Notes under the pieces: generated by a model
The model's input: the letters and a program-made list of their open reading frames with translations, nothing else
Database searches by the model: none
What the model was told of the DNA's origin: nothing
Program-made: the position numbers and the translations under genes
In this document: piece after piece, positions 1 to 7,920 of the stretch
Layout: each line of letters opens with the position of its first letter
How positions within the stretch are numbered: the stretch's first letter is position 1
Source of the DNA: Larix sibirica
Taxonomy: Eukaryota > Streptophyta > Pinopsida > Pinales > Pinaceae
Assembly: GCA_004151065.3 (NCBI GenBank)
Contig: NWUY0300025323.1
Span: 38,645-53,931, forward strand
Length of the DNA: 15,287 nucleotides
Reading direction: 5' to 3'

Positions 1-1754
1 GGGCAATTTCACAGATGGAATGAATGTGGTCCTTAGGGAAGAAAAGGGGGTCTTTGCAAGTTAACCATAATAGAAACTAAGTAAAACAAACAGAAGTAAA
101 ACAAGTTGATTAATGATATCCTTAGATGTTGAGATATGAATCGTAGACTCCAAATGCAGTTTTACTAAATCTATAGATTATGGAAGTGACTTTTTTGGTG
201 GCTAGGGTAAGAATATTTTCTTGTAGCCAATACATAGAAGGATAGTTGGAAACTAAGGACCAAATAAACCACATGGCATAAGTGGTCCACTAATTGGATA
301 GCTTGATTTTCACGTGAAACTTCCCACAATCGACACCATGCAATATGAATTCTTGTTGATCCTAAATAGACATTGACCTTTCTCAAATGTTAGTGTCAAT
401 TTGAGGCTCTACTTCTCTTGACAAGGGAACAAAGGTATGGCAAGTGTGGCCACACAAAGAGTGTTTTATAGGTCTACAACACTAGAAAGTTTTTGAGGTG
501 CTAATTCCCACAGTACTTGTTATCTTCCCTAAGACATGGATGAGGCCCTTATTCAAGGTTCATTTTGGTAAATTGCCTTATGGATAATATTGATAGGAAT
601 CCATATCGATGATATGAAGTTTTAACATAGCTCTTGTATTCCGTGACTACAAAATAATCCCTTGTTAGTGATGATTGCATCGTGAAAGTCAACTCTACAA
701 ATGATGTCATTATAGATGAGAGAGGAAAGATGGATTTGCCAATAGAATATGTTGACCTTATTTTTTGTTGATAATTTTGGAATCACAAAGCATTGCAAAT
801 TCTAATTGAAAATGTGCCAAAATTTTAAAATTAACCCTTGTGAGTCCTTAACCCCATGATTTGATATCTTTGACTTATTCTTAGTCATTAGAAATCCCTC
901 TTTACTTTATGGTTTGACTTAAACTCATAAGGGTCCCACCACCCAATTGCACTAGAGGTATAAGGTTGTGTTGTGATTGATGGGGAATAGGTAGTGTTAT
1001 GATTACTCATGCATTCCTTTTTTTCTAACATTTGGCGATGATCATGATGGTTTCATGGATTCATGTCTTACGTGAGTTTTGTCACCATTTGGTGATAATG
1101 CTGCCTATAGTTTATTCATCAGTTAGTCATAGTCAAGGTTGTTTGAATTCATGATATGGTGATTAGATGATGCTTACTCTTTCATTTCATATGATGATCG
1201 TGGTTATGACACGGTCAGCTGTGCTTTATTTATTTACTTAGATTTTTCTCATTTCATTCACATGGTATTGGTTGGCACATGCATGCTAATGGTATGTTAA
1301 TGGGTCATGATTTTATTTTGTTGGTACGATAAGGGGCACCTACACAATACAAACAAAAGATTTAGTTGGGTCGTCATATATATGAAAAGTAAATAGAATG
1401 TCAAACACTTAGAACACCTTGTGTTTTGAGTTGGGTCTTCATATATATATATGTATAATGTTGTTTACATGTAAAGTTTAATTATGGATCATGGTGCTTT
1501 GAATTAGTAGCAGTGGTTTTTGTTATCTTCATTATATGGTGGCACTTATGGTTGCTTATTTGGATGCTTACCTTATCATTCTTTGCATTGTGCACCAGGT
1601 GTTGGTGCCCTAAAACACATGAGTATATTGGTAAAAGGCAACTCCTTGGCATTTGTAATTTTCATGTTTTTTTAAGCTATTGGCTATGAAAACAAATGTT
1701 GAGATTGATTGTTGTATGATTTACCCAATGATAGGGATGACAACTTAGGTTTTA
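1..1754. other. Unrecognised AT-rich intergenic DNA
   Basis: No coding region or element could be supported on either strand. Open frames here are short (the longest is about 71 codons on the minus strand, 171-386) and show no family motif. Small structures include a perfect short inverted repeat TCACCATTTGGTGA at 1082-1095. The phrase TTGGGTC followed by a TCATATATAT run also occurs twice between about 1365 and 1450. It could be the remains of old transposable elements, but I cannot name one. Confidence 0.5.
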
Positions 1755-1938
1755 GGAATTGAGTAATTTAGATTTTGTTAATACAAGAGTGAACTTGTGA
1801 AAAAATTCTAGTTTTAGTTTATTGAATGTGGTTGAATAAAATAAATGGAATTGAGTAATTTAGATTTTGTCAATATAAGAGTGAAATTGAGAAAAAATTC
1901 TAGTTTTAGTTTATTGAATGTGGCTGAATAAAATAAAT
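1755..1938. repeat. Tandem duplication, 92-bp unit x 2
   Basis: Copy 1 is 1755-1846 and copy 2 is 1847-1938, directly abutting. Both begin GGAATTGAGTAATTTAGATT and end AATAAAATAAAT. I count five differences in 92 positions and no indels. A phrase CAACTTAGxTTTTAGGAATT flanks the pair on both sides (1741-1760 and 1988-2007, one difference), which suggests the duplicated block was once part of a longer repeated stretch. There is no coding content. Confidence 0.93.
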
Positions 1939-2556
1939 TGAAAAGAAAAATTTAAAATCATATTTAGATTTTAATAATCGAATTGGTCAACTTAGATTTT
2001 AGGAATTCGTTCTGTCAATAATATCCACACCACTAAATATTTTTTTCTTGGCATTTCTATTATGTTGATGTATTTTCTTGTTTATGTGGGACCTTGTCAT
2101 GGAAATATAAAACTCCTTAAGATATATATATTAAATACAATATTCCCAAAATTCAAAGAAGTAATAAAAATAAATAATTAATAGAATAAACAAAAAAAAT
2201 CATAAATTAGTACAAACAAACTTATTTTTTGTTTGTTTAGAAATTAGTTTGACCGTAAAAATATAATTTGTGAAATTTTTTTAGCTTTGTATTCTTTATT
2301 TTTCTGATTTTTTTATTGGCATTTAATGTGTCAGTTTATCAAGTGTTTGATAGTATATTCTTTTAAAATGTAGATATTCATAAAAACAAATTAATTAGAA
2401 CATGGAATTGATATTTACAAAGAGCTGAAGAAAATCAGCAGCAAAAAGTTATACTGTATCAATGCAAAAGATACGCTGACAGGGTTTTTGAAGAAACCAT
2501 TCAACACATACATTGACTTCCACAATTTCTTATGTATTTCCATATAACTAAAACTT
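1939..2556. other. AT-rich spacer with a small open frame of unknown meaning
   Basis: Mostly AT-rich. A short hairpin ACAAACAAA/TTTGTTTGT lies at 2212-2236. Between 2395 and 2547 the composition becomes more balanced. A stop-to-stop frame of 50 codons without an early ATG runs there (it begins LEHGIDIYKELKKISSKK and ends before TAA 2545-2547). I do not recognise it. It could be a chance frame, a relic exon or an old element fragment. Confidence 0.4.
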
Positions 2557-2589
2557 ATTAGAGGAAATTTGGGGTCTAAAATGGGCCTC
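2557..2589 (+). repeat. Left arm of the 33-bp inverted repeat
   Basis: It pairs with 3794-3826. The innermost part, AAAATGGGCCTC, matches perfectly over 12 bp. The five mismatches lie in the outer and middle parts of the arm. Confidence 0.75.
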
Positions 2590-2932
2590 CTAAGAGATAT
2601 AATAAAATATTTGATTTAGTCATTTTGTAGAGAAAGAATATTTACAACTCACATCTTGCATTACAATTCATGTAACTATGGTTATGTTAAAGTGAAAAGA
2701 TGTGTGCAAATAAAAATAATAAAAAACCCTCTTTGATATTACTAGAAACATGAGTACTTTGAATACATAAATGTACTACAGTAAATTACTCATAAAATAA
2801 AATAAAGTAAAATATGTTAGTTTTGAGTTGTAAACCTAAATTATACTTTTGTAAATAAATTCTAAAATATGTATATAAAAGAATTCATTTTAATAAGTAT
2901 TTATTTTAAAGTATATGTATGTATTCAACATC

Positions 2933-2989
2933 TAATAATAAATTTATCATAATTTAATATAATATAATATAATAATAAATTTATCATAA
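2933..2989. repeat. AT-rich short direct repeat, 37-bp spacing
   Basis: The phrase TAATAATAAATTTATCATAA occurs at 2933-2952 and again at 2970-2989, separated by an (AATAT)n-like tract. It is simple AT-rich repeat material inside the foldback-like element. Confidence 0.8.
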
Positions 2990-3096
2990 CACTTATAATC
3001 ACATATATTCATTATAATATAATATAAGGTTATTATGACACTTATAAAAAAATATGACTATATATTTATTAACGTACATTTAATGTATTTTTAAGG

Positions 3097-3364
3097 AGTA
3101 GTCTACCTATTCTACGTTTTTAGTTTTTCTGCTTTTATTTTACAGTTTGTTTTGTTCGAATTCTGGTTGGAAATATTCAAAAAATATGAGAGTCACATAT
3201 ATTAGTTGTTGAAATTGCTTAATGTGAGTGTTATAGGGGTATTGGGGTGTTGAATCAATTTATGCATTCAAAAACACAATTTAAATGCTTCCAAATTTGG
3301 ATTTTACCAAAACAAATTTATGAAATTGTGACCAAAGTTCAAAACGTAGAATAAATAGACTACT
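3097..3364. mobile_element. MITE-like element with 24-bp terminal inverted repeats
   Basis: The left end AGTAGTCTACCTATTCTACG.. (3097-3120) is the reverse complement of the right end at 3341-3364 in 22 of 24 positions. The 268-bp length, lack of coding capacity and AT-rich interior fit a miniature inverted-repeat transposable element. If the mobile unit starts at GTCTACC and ends at TAGAC, it is flanked by TA on both sides (3099-3100 and 3361-3362). That would suit a Tc1/mariner-type TA target, but the AG/CT just outside also pairs, so the true boundary is uncertain. It sits within an AT-rich tandem array and inside the larger inverted-repeat pair. Confidence 0.7.
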
Positions 3365-3369
3365 ATTTT

Positions 3370-3545
3370 TATTATAATATAAGCCAAAATATGGACTCTA
3401 TAACAAGTTATGGCTATTAATGTATATTTATTATAATATAATATAACGTGACACTTTATGACATTCATCATATCCCCAAAACTACGTTATTATAAAATAA
3501 TATAACATGACATTTTATACCATATTCACTGTATATTCAAAATTG
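3370..3545. repeat. Degenerate AT-rich tandem array, ~58-59 bp x 3
   Basis: Units start at about 3370, 3428 and 3487, each opening with TTATTATAA(T/A)ATAA. The last two share the continuation ATATAACxTGACAxTTTAT. A related phrase (TATAATATAATATAAGGTTATTATGACACTTAT) occurs at about 3013-3045 on the other side of the MITE-like element. This suggests the small element landed in a pre-existing array. Confidence 0.7.
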
Positions 3546-3793
3546 AAACTAAGAGTACTTTAGTGTGAAAGTACTTTAAGAGTACTAAGTACATATATAT
3601 TATATTTTAAAGTAATTTAGGAGTGTGTTTTTCTATTATGAGGATGGTTAATTATGGATTTTCATCCATTATTTAGAATTTGACAAGCAACTTTAACTCA
3701 AGCAATGCCACCTCAACCATAAGGGATGATGTCATTCTCTAGAATCAAACTGGCTCTTGTAAAGTTTATTTTGATAGTATTTTTTTTTGTTTT

Positions 3794-3826
3794 GAGGCCC
3801 ATTTTTTACCTCAAAATTTCTCTAAT
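3794..3826 (-). repeat. Right arm of the 33-bp inverted repeat
   Basis: Reverse complement of 2557-2589 with 28/33 matches. The arm begins GAGGCCCATTTT and ends TTTCTCTAAT. Confidence 0.75.
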
Positions 3827-4222
3827 GTTTGTAATAATCCAATTCAAAGCGTTCGATCATTATAAAATATAAATTGTTATAATCGTCTTATATTTAGAGC
3901 ATATTTGTACCCATGCAAACCTTGTGTTCTCTTGTGTGTTGGGATTTCTTCATCATTATTATGTATTAGGTTTTTACTAATGATGTTATTGTCAAAGGTT
4001 AAAAAAAAATAGAAAAAACTATTGACCAATCAAATAAACAATTTCTAAGCTTACAATAATCCTATTCTTGAATCTTGCAAACTATTTACAAAAACATTCA
4101 AGTTTGAAATCAACAATTCCATGATTGATGTTTCTATCTTACTTGATCCGAAAGAAAAATTGTTGAAAATGTAACTCAGGATGTCCTTTTCATGTTTTGA
4201 TGTCTATCATGAGGGGGGGGGG
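3827..4222. other. AT-rich spacer ending in an 11-G run
   Basis: No coding region is recognised. At the right end, GA followed by eleven G (4213-4223) is positioned like the polypurine tract that primes plus-strand synthesis just upstream of a 3' LTR. The sequence before it (about 4080-4210) would then be the 3' end of an internal region, but I cannot recognise any pol-derived frame in it. Confidence 0.4.
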
Positions 4223-4296
4223 GAGTTATGCTTCCTAGATGTACCTTTTTAATGTAATTAGACTTTATATTATTAAAGTTAATTTTGTGATTTATA

Positions 4297-4420
4297 AACT
4301 TAAAGTGACTTTAAGTTGTGGGACCCTAAAGTGCATTTAATTATTAAAGTGTATTTAATATGAATATTAAATGTGAGCCCTATGATCAAGTTAATCCTAA
4401 CCATTGAAAAGATGGTTAGG
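4297..4420. promoter_or_regulatory. Three perfect palindromes upstream of a TATA box
   Basis: AACTTAAAGT-G-ACTTTAAGTT (4297-4317, 10-bp arms), ATTTAATAT-GA-ATATTAAAT (4353-4372, 9-bp arms) and CCTAACCAT-7nt-ATGGTTAGG (4396-4420, 9-bp arms). All have perfect arms and lie within 124 bp, ending about 30 bp before the TATA box. They could be dimeric transcription-factor sites in a retrotransposon U3, or hairpin-forming DNA. The inverted repeats are directly visible; any regulatory role is inference. Confidence 0.55.
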
Positions 4421-4451
4421 GAAGTTAGGGTTAGGGAAAAGGAAGATAAAG

Positions 4452-4458
4452 TATAAAA
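4452..4458 (+). promoter_or_regulatory. TATA box of the LTR-like block
   Basis: TATAAAA within AAAGTATAAAAGACATC. A purine-rich stretch (GTGAGAGAAAGATCAAAGAGAAAG) follows about 30-60 bp downstream, as in the leader of a plant retrotransposon transcript. Confidence 0.5.
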
Positions 4459-4592
4459 GACATCTAGGGGAAGATAAAAACATCAAGTGAGAGAAAGATC
4501 AAAGAGAAAGAAATGTGAGTTTGATTTATGAGTTGAGATAGAGCATTTTCCATGGCAAATCAATGGCATGATTTCCAAGACAACTTGCAACA

Positions 4593-4732
4593 GAGAGAAA
4601 ATGTGTACAACCATTAATTAAACTGTTCGTACAGCAGATTTCATGTTCGTACAACAACGTTAGAGGGAAAATACATATAGTCATTAATTAAATTGTCCGT
4701 ATAGCAGATTTCATGTCTGTATAGCAACGCTT
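4593..4732. repeat. 70-bp tandem duplication with nested 20-bp repeat
   Basis: Copy 1 is 4593-4662 and copy 2 is 4663-4732, both containing CATTAATTAAA followed by GCAGATTTCATGT. Inside copy 1 the motif GTTCGTACA occurs at 4625-4633 and 4645-4653, 20 bp apart. In copy 2 the same positions read GTCCGTATA and GTCTGTATA. TTCGTACAA appears again at 4857-4865. The block lies downstream of the TATA box, so it would be in the transcribed leader if the LTR reading is right. Confidence 0.85.
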
Positions 4733-5053
4733 TGGCTCAGTTTTCAAGGCAACAAGTAGAGGCACAAATTATGAGGTGTTGAAACAATCTATACAGTATG
4801 TACACTGCTCCAATTTGGCAGAGATCCTAAGGAGAAGAAGACAACAAATTTCAGAATTCGTACAATACGGATTGGCACGTGTGAGCGGAGATTTTGTTGG
4901 CATGTGTGGGAACTTTTCTCCAAGATTTTATGTTAGTTTGAGAGATAGGTTCTGTGTGGTTTTGCATTTCTAATTTGTATGGTGGAAAAAGAAAATTTCT
5001 TAGTTATATGAAATTTGAGTATTTCTCTTCATTTATAAAATAGATATTTCTCT

Positions 5054-5080
5054 GGGTTTTCCCCTTTTGGGGTTTTTCCC
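5054..5080 (+). promoter_or_regulatory. U5-like GGGTTTTCCCC/GGGG hairpin block
   Basis: GGGTTTTCCCC, TTTT, then GGGGTTTTTCCC. The CCCC-TTTT-GGGG core can fold into a small hairpin. Similar GGGTTTTCCC-type blocks are common near the 3' ends of LTRs in plant Ty1/copia elements. Its place about 130 bp before the right inverted terminus fits that role. Confidence 0.45.
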
Positions 5081-5212
5081 TAGGCTTGGACCTAAATTTT
5101 ATGTGTTCAACCTTCTTTCAGTATTGTTAGTGGATTAGGCTTGTTGTGTTTATTTTTCAATCTCATGCCTGAATGATTAGTGAGCAGAATTCATTAATAA
5201 TAAGCATAACTC

Positions 5213-6608
5213 AATGAAAGAATNACTTTTTATCAATGGTTAAATGATAGGTCATTTTAGTTTTCAAAAAAGTTGTAAACTATTTAACCACTGAGGATTT
5301 CTTCTGATAGTTCCTTTGCTTGAGTGATGCCCCTTTATAAAAACTGAACAAAATATTCACTCTATGAATAAAACTACCTTATGCTCGACACTCATGTGGT
5401 TCTTCCTAAATATAGTTCACTGGTCACTAAGGACTATTCCACCACTATGCCCATCCTTGGTCAACCTTTTATCGAGTGATACCCCCTTTATACACATTGT
5501 TAATAGATTTTGTTATTGGTGGATAGAGACACCTTATTATCGGCTCTTGAGTGTTAATTGATTAACATATACCCCCATACCGTTAATAATATAACTTTGT
5601 CGTGCATGGATTTCAATGATCCCTTTGCTCATCCTCTTCTTTTATTTTTTCCCACAAATTTATACCTTATATCTTCTATAGGGTTTCACGCCCTAGGGTT
5701 ATATCCAACCCAGTTTATTGAAGTCTATGAACCAAATTAGTAGATCATTTCTTGCCGACATGTTCTTCCTCTTGACTCAATAGAGTCTTGGTTGGAAAAT
5801 ATTCTAGTTTAATAACCAAGCATAATAATCCTCCTTTTTAAAATAATCATAGTTAGTATAATCCTTGCGCGGAGGATAGAACAACTTATGCTTGATCCTT
5901 TAGTGAAACTTGCTTCAGATTGTTCACCAAGCACTATATACTATACATATACCATGCATGGAATTTGATGCCCCCTTTGTTCCTGTTTTGAGAGTTTCTA
6001 GATTTTTCCTTTCTGTCCCTGGGTATAACATGTTAGATAATAGTAGATTCCAAGAGTGCAATAGGTACAAATCTTCATATGGCAGGTTTGGTGGAGCTAC
6101 AAAGGGAGTTAATAGGTGCTGTTGAAAAAACTTTCCTCCTTAATAAGAAGTGATATATTTTAGAATTAATCCAAAAGTGTTTAATCCATGTTTGGGAGTG
6201 CTTCATGAGATTTTAGGTACATGGTGTATGCTCATCCCCATGATTGTACATGACGGATTTTCATATGAGAGACGATATGCACTGTATTTTCACATTGGAA
6301 GTGGCTTACTTATTGTTTTTTTTACCTTAGTTGGGTACATGCAACATATTCTTCTCCATATCATTCGATATGTCTTGAATAATTCGGTGGCATTCTACAC
6401 AAAAACCACACAAATATGTGTAATTTGTTGAAAAAATCCCTACCTATGGGAAGGGATACTTTGGATCCAAGGGGAGATCATTCAACTCTAGAAAAAATAG
6501 GTATCTTGTAGGCATGAATGGAGACATGGAGTAGCTTAGGTATGCATGGGTAATGCCAATGCTCATTCAAGGGGAGTGGACCTAATGGACTGCATGGATT
6601 AGGAGAAT
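5213..6608. other. Unrecognised intergenic stretch
   Basis: No supported gene. Several 60-93 codon frames occur on the + strand (5364-5561, 5558-5740, 5910-6125, 6150-6431), but none has a recognisable domain and lengths of this order are expected by chance in such AT-rich DNA. Loosely similar phrases recur, such as TGCATGGATTTCAATGATCCCTTTG near 5602 and TGCATGGAATTTGATGCCCCCTTTG near 5955, hinting at an old degenerate repeat. One unresolved base lies at 5224. Confidence 0.4.
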
Positions 6609-7540
6609 TGTTTTAGATTGTAAATCCTCATAGGAGGAACATTGGACACATCTCATAGAGAACAGTTGAATACAGAGCCTTTATTATGGAAAACATTCCA
6701 TATGATCTTTACATGTGTACCCTCTAGTGTAGTGCTCCACATGTGTGATGCTACATGTTTTATTGTAGGTTTATCATAAGGTCATTGTTCCAAATGGCTC
6801 CCCATACAACTCATATATACAAAGGCATGTGAGAATACTTCACTCATAGCTCATTATGAAGGTGAGAGTTCATAGTCAGTTTTTGTTCATTTTTGTGAAG
6901 AGAAGTAATCAGGAGGAATGCACCACTTCTCCTCTCTTTCTTGGATCTTCTTATTTACTTCATATATCTCTCTCTCTAATTCAATGTTGTTTCTTGAGCT
7001 TGTTGGAGCATCTTGAAGACTAGGGCCTAGATTTCATCCTTTGGATATTTGCAGACTGGTGTTTAGACAAAAATGCTAAGGCTATAGTTTGTGAAGTGAA
7101 TAAGAAGAGATATATTTCTTTGGAGGTAATTCTTGTGCGATGCATGCTTATTGGATCTCCTTGGTGTGAGCTTTGGCCTCTTTTGTTGTCCCTATTTAGA
7201 GTTTGTACGATAAAGAGGGTAATTTTTACTAGCCTTTGATAACAATATGGTATGTACATGGAATTCATATCTATGCATTAATTAATGAAAATTTTGCTAT
7301 CCAGTACGTGTCTAAATTGAAATTTTATTTTCATCCATACATATTCTTCATTGTTTATCTGTTTGAGCATTATATTTCTTACTCATTTGACATAAGTTAA
7401 GGGTAAATTTATTAAATGCTTAAACATTTATATTCAATAATATAAGGTAAGTTTGCTTCTATATTACAATTCTCATGAGTGTTTTTAATATCATATGCAT
7501 GATATGATCTCCCTATAGGGGTGAAACTTATTGGAACACA
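6609..7540 (+). mobile_element. Probable 5' LTR of the decayed Ty1/copia element
   Basis: The right boundary is supported by GGAACACA immediately before a primer-binding-site match (7541-7549). The left boundary is uncertain. TGTT at 6609 follows a purine-rich GGATTAGGAGAA stretch, while TGTGTACC at 6714 is a near inverse of the GGAACACA end. Inside is a TATATA box (6814-6819), then a CT-rich leader with TCTCTCTCTCT at about 6967-6977, as in many plant copia LTRs. A rival right end is TTTGATAACA at 7244, followed by ATATGGTAT; it gives matching TGTT..AACA ends with 6609 but a weaker primer-site match. No second LTR copy is present in the window. Confidence 0.5.
6814..6819 (+). promoter_or_regulatory. 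TATA box in the copia LTR candidate
   Basis: TATATA within ACAACTCATATATACAAAGGCATG, with a transcribed-leader-like CT-rich stretch some 100-150 bp further on. It would drive the genomic RNA of the element if it was once active. Confidence 0.4.
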
Positions 7541-7549
7541 TTGGTATCA
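7541..7549 (+). other. Primer-binding site, initiator tRNA-Met type
   Basis: TTGGTATCA matches the start of the usual plant copia primer-binding site TGGTATCAGAGC, complementary to the 3' end of initiator tRNA-Met. The match fails after the first eight TGG.. bases (TTTC instead of GAGC). It is preceded by a CA-ended LTR-like sequence and followed, 370-590 bp downstream, by gag, which is the expected order for reverse transcription. Confidence 0.6.
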
Positions 7550-7603
7550 TTTCTCTTTAATTTCCTAGTGGATTGGGATTGTTCAGTGTGTAAATATATT
7601 CCA

Positions 7604-7626
7604 TTGTTGTTGTTGTTGTTGTTGTT
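7604..7626. repeat. (TTG)n microsatellite
   Basis: Uninterrupted TTG repeats over 23 bp within the untranslated leader between the primer-binding site and gag. Confidence 0.98.
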
Positions 7627-7920
7627 ATGTTTATATTTCATAAAAACTATACGAATGAAAGGTCATAGGGTTAAGATATGGGAAACCTCTAATAAAGAGG
7701 TGAAATAATAAGATGCATTAATACCATTAGTGTCATTTTGTTGAGAAATTCCTAAATGTGTCAAAGATTATGTGGTTAAGATCACTTTATCTCTAAGATA
7801 ATCTTGTAATTCAAATTAATATTTCCTATGAGATGTGTTTGACCTTATTTTATTTTATTGGGTTTGATACGCGTGGACTTGGACACTAAAAAGGGGTTAA
7901 TATACTTCATACACTACTAA

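Larger units (their letters stand above)
2557..3826. mobile_element. Inverted-repeat-bounded (foldback-like) element, 1.27 kb
   Basis: The left arm 2557-2589 starts ATTAGAG and ends ATGGGCCTC. The right arm 3794-3826 is its reverse complement, starting GAGGCCCAT and ending CTCTAAT. Aligned without gaps, 28 of 33 positions match. Just outside both arms an AAAC/GTTT match continues after a 2-nt slip on the left. The interior is extremely AT-rich, encodes nothing recognisable, and holds short tandem arrays plus a second inverted-repeat element at 3097-3364. No clear target-site duplication is seen. The best reading is a non-autonomous DNA transposon or foldback element; an inverted duplication of another kind is possible. 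Confidence 0.6.
4223..5212 (+). mobile_element. LTR-like block (solo or 3' LTR relic)
   Basis: The ends are perfect 11-bp inverted repeats: GAGTTATGCTT at 4223-4233 and AAGCATAACTC at 5202-5212. The canonical TG..CA pair would be 4229..5206. A G11 tract abuts the left end, like a polypurine tract. Inside, in LTR order, are a U3-like segment with palindromes, a TATA box at 4452, a purine-rich leader, a tandem duplication, and a U5-like GGGTTTTCCCCTTTTGGGG block at about 5054-5080 of the sort common near the ends of plant copia LTRs. No recognisable primer-binding site follows, and no direct target-site duplication is visible. A TIR transposon is the alternative. Confidence 0.5.

Noticed and set aside
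171-386. 71-codon minus-strand frame
   Set aside because: No recognisable domain, and compared mentally with copia and gypsy integrase and polymerase motifs without a match.
4412-4440. Telomere-like GTTAGGGTTAGGG
   Set aside because: Only two clean repeats, and the unit is not the plant TTTAGGG type; part of it belongs to the hairpin at 4396-4420.
5230-5275. Primer-binding site after the 4223-5212 block (ATCAATGGTTAAATG)
   Set aside because: It does not match the 3' end of any tRNA commonly used by plant retroelements, and it is about 25 bp from the proposed end.
6150-6431. 93-codon + strand frame with hydrophobic stretches
   Set aside because: No family motif or promoter context. In about 15 kb of AT-rich DNA one frame of this length is plausible by chance, and the hydrophobic look follows from T-rich codons.
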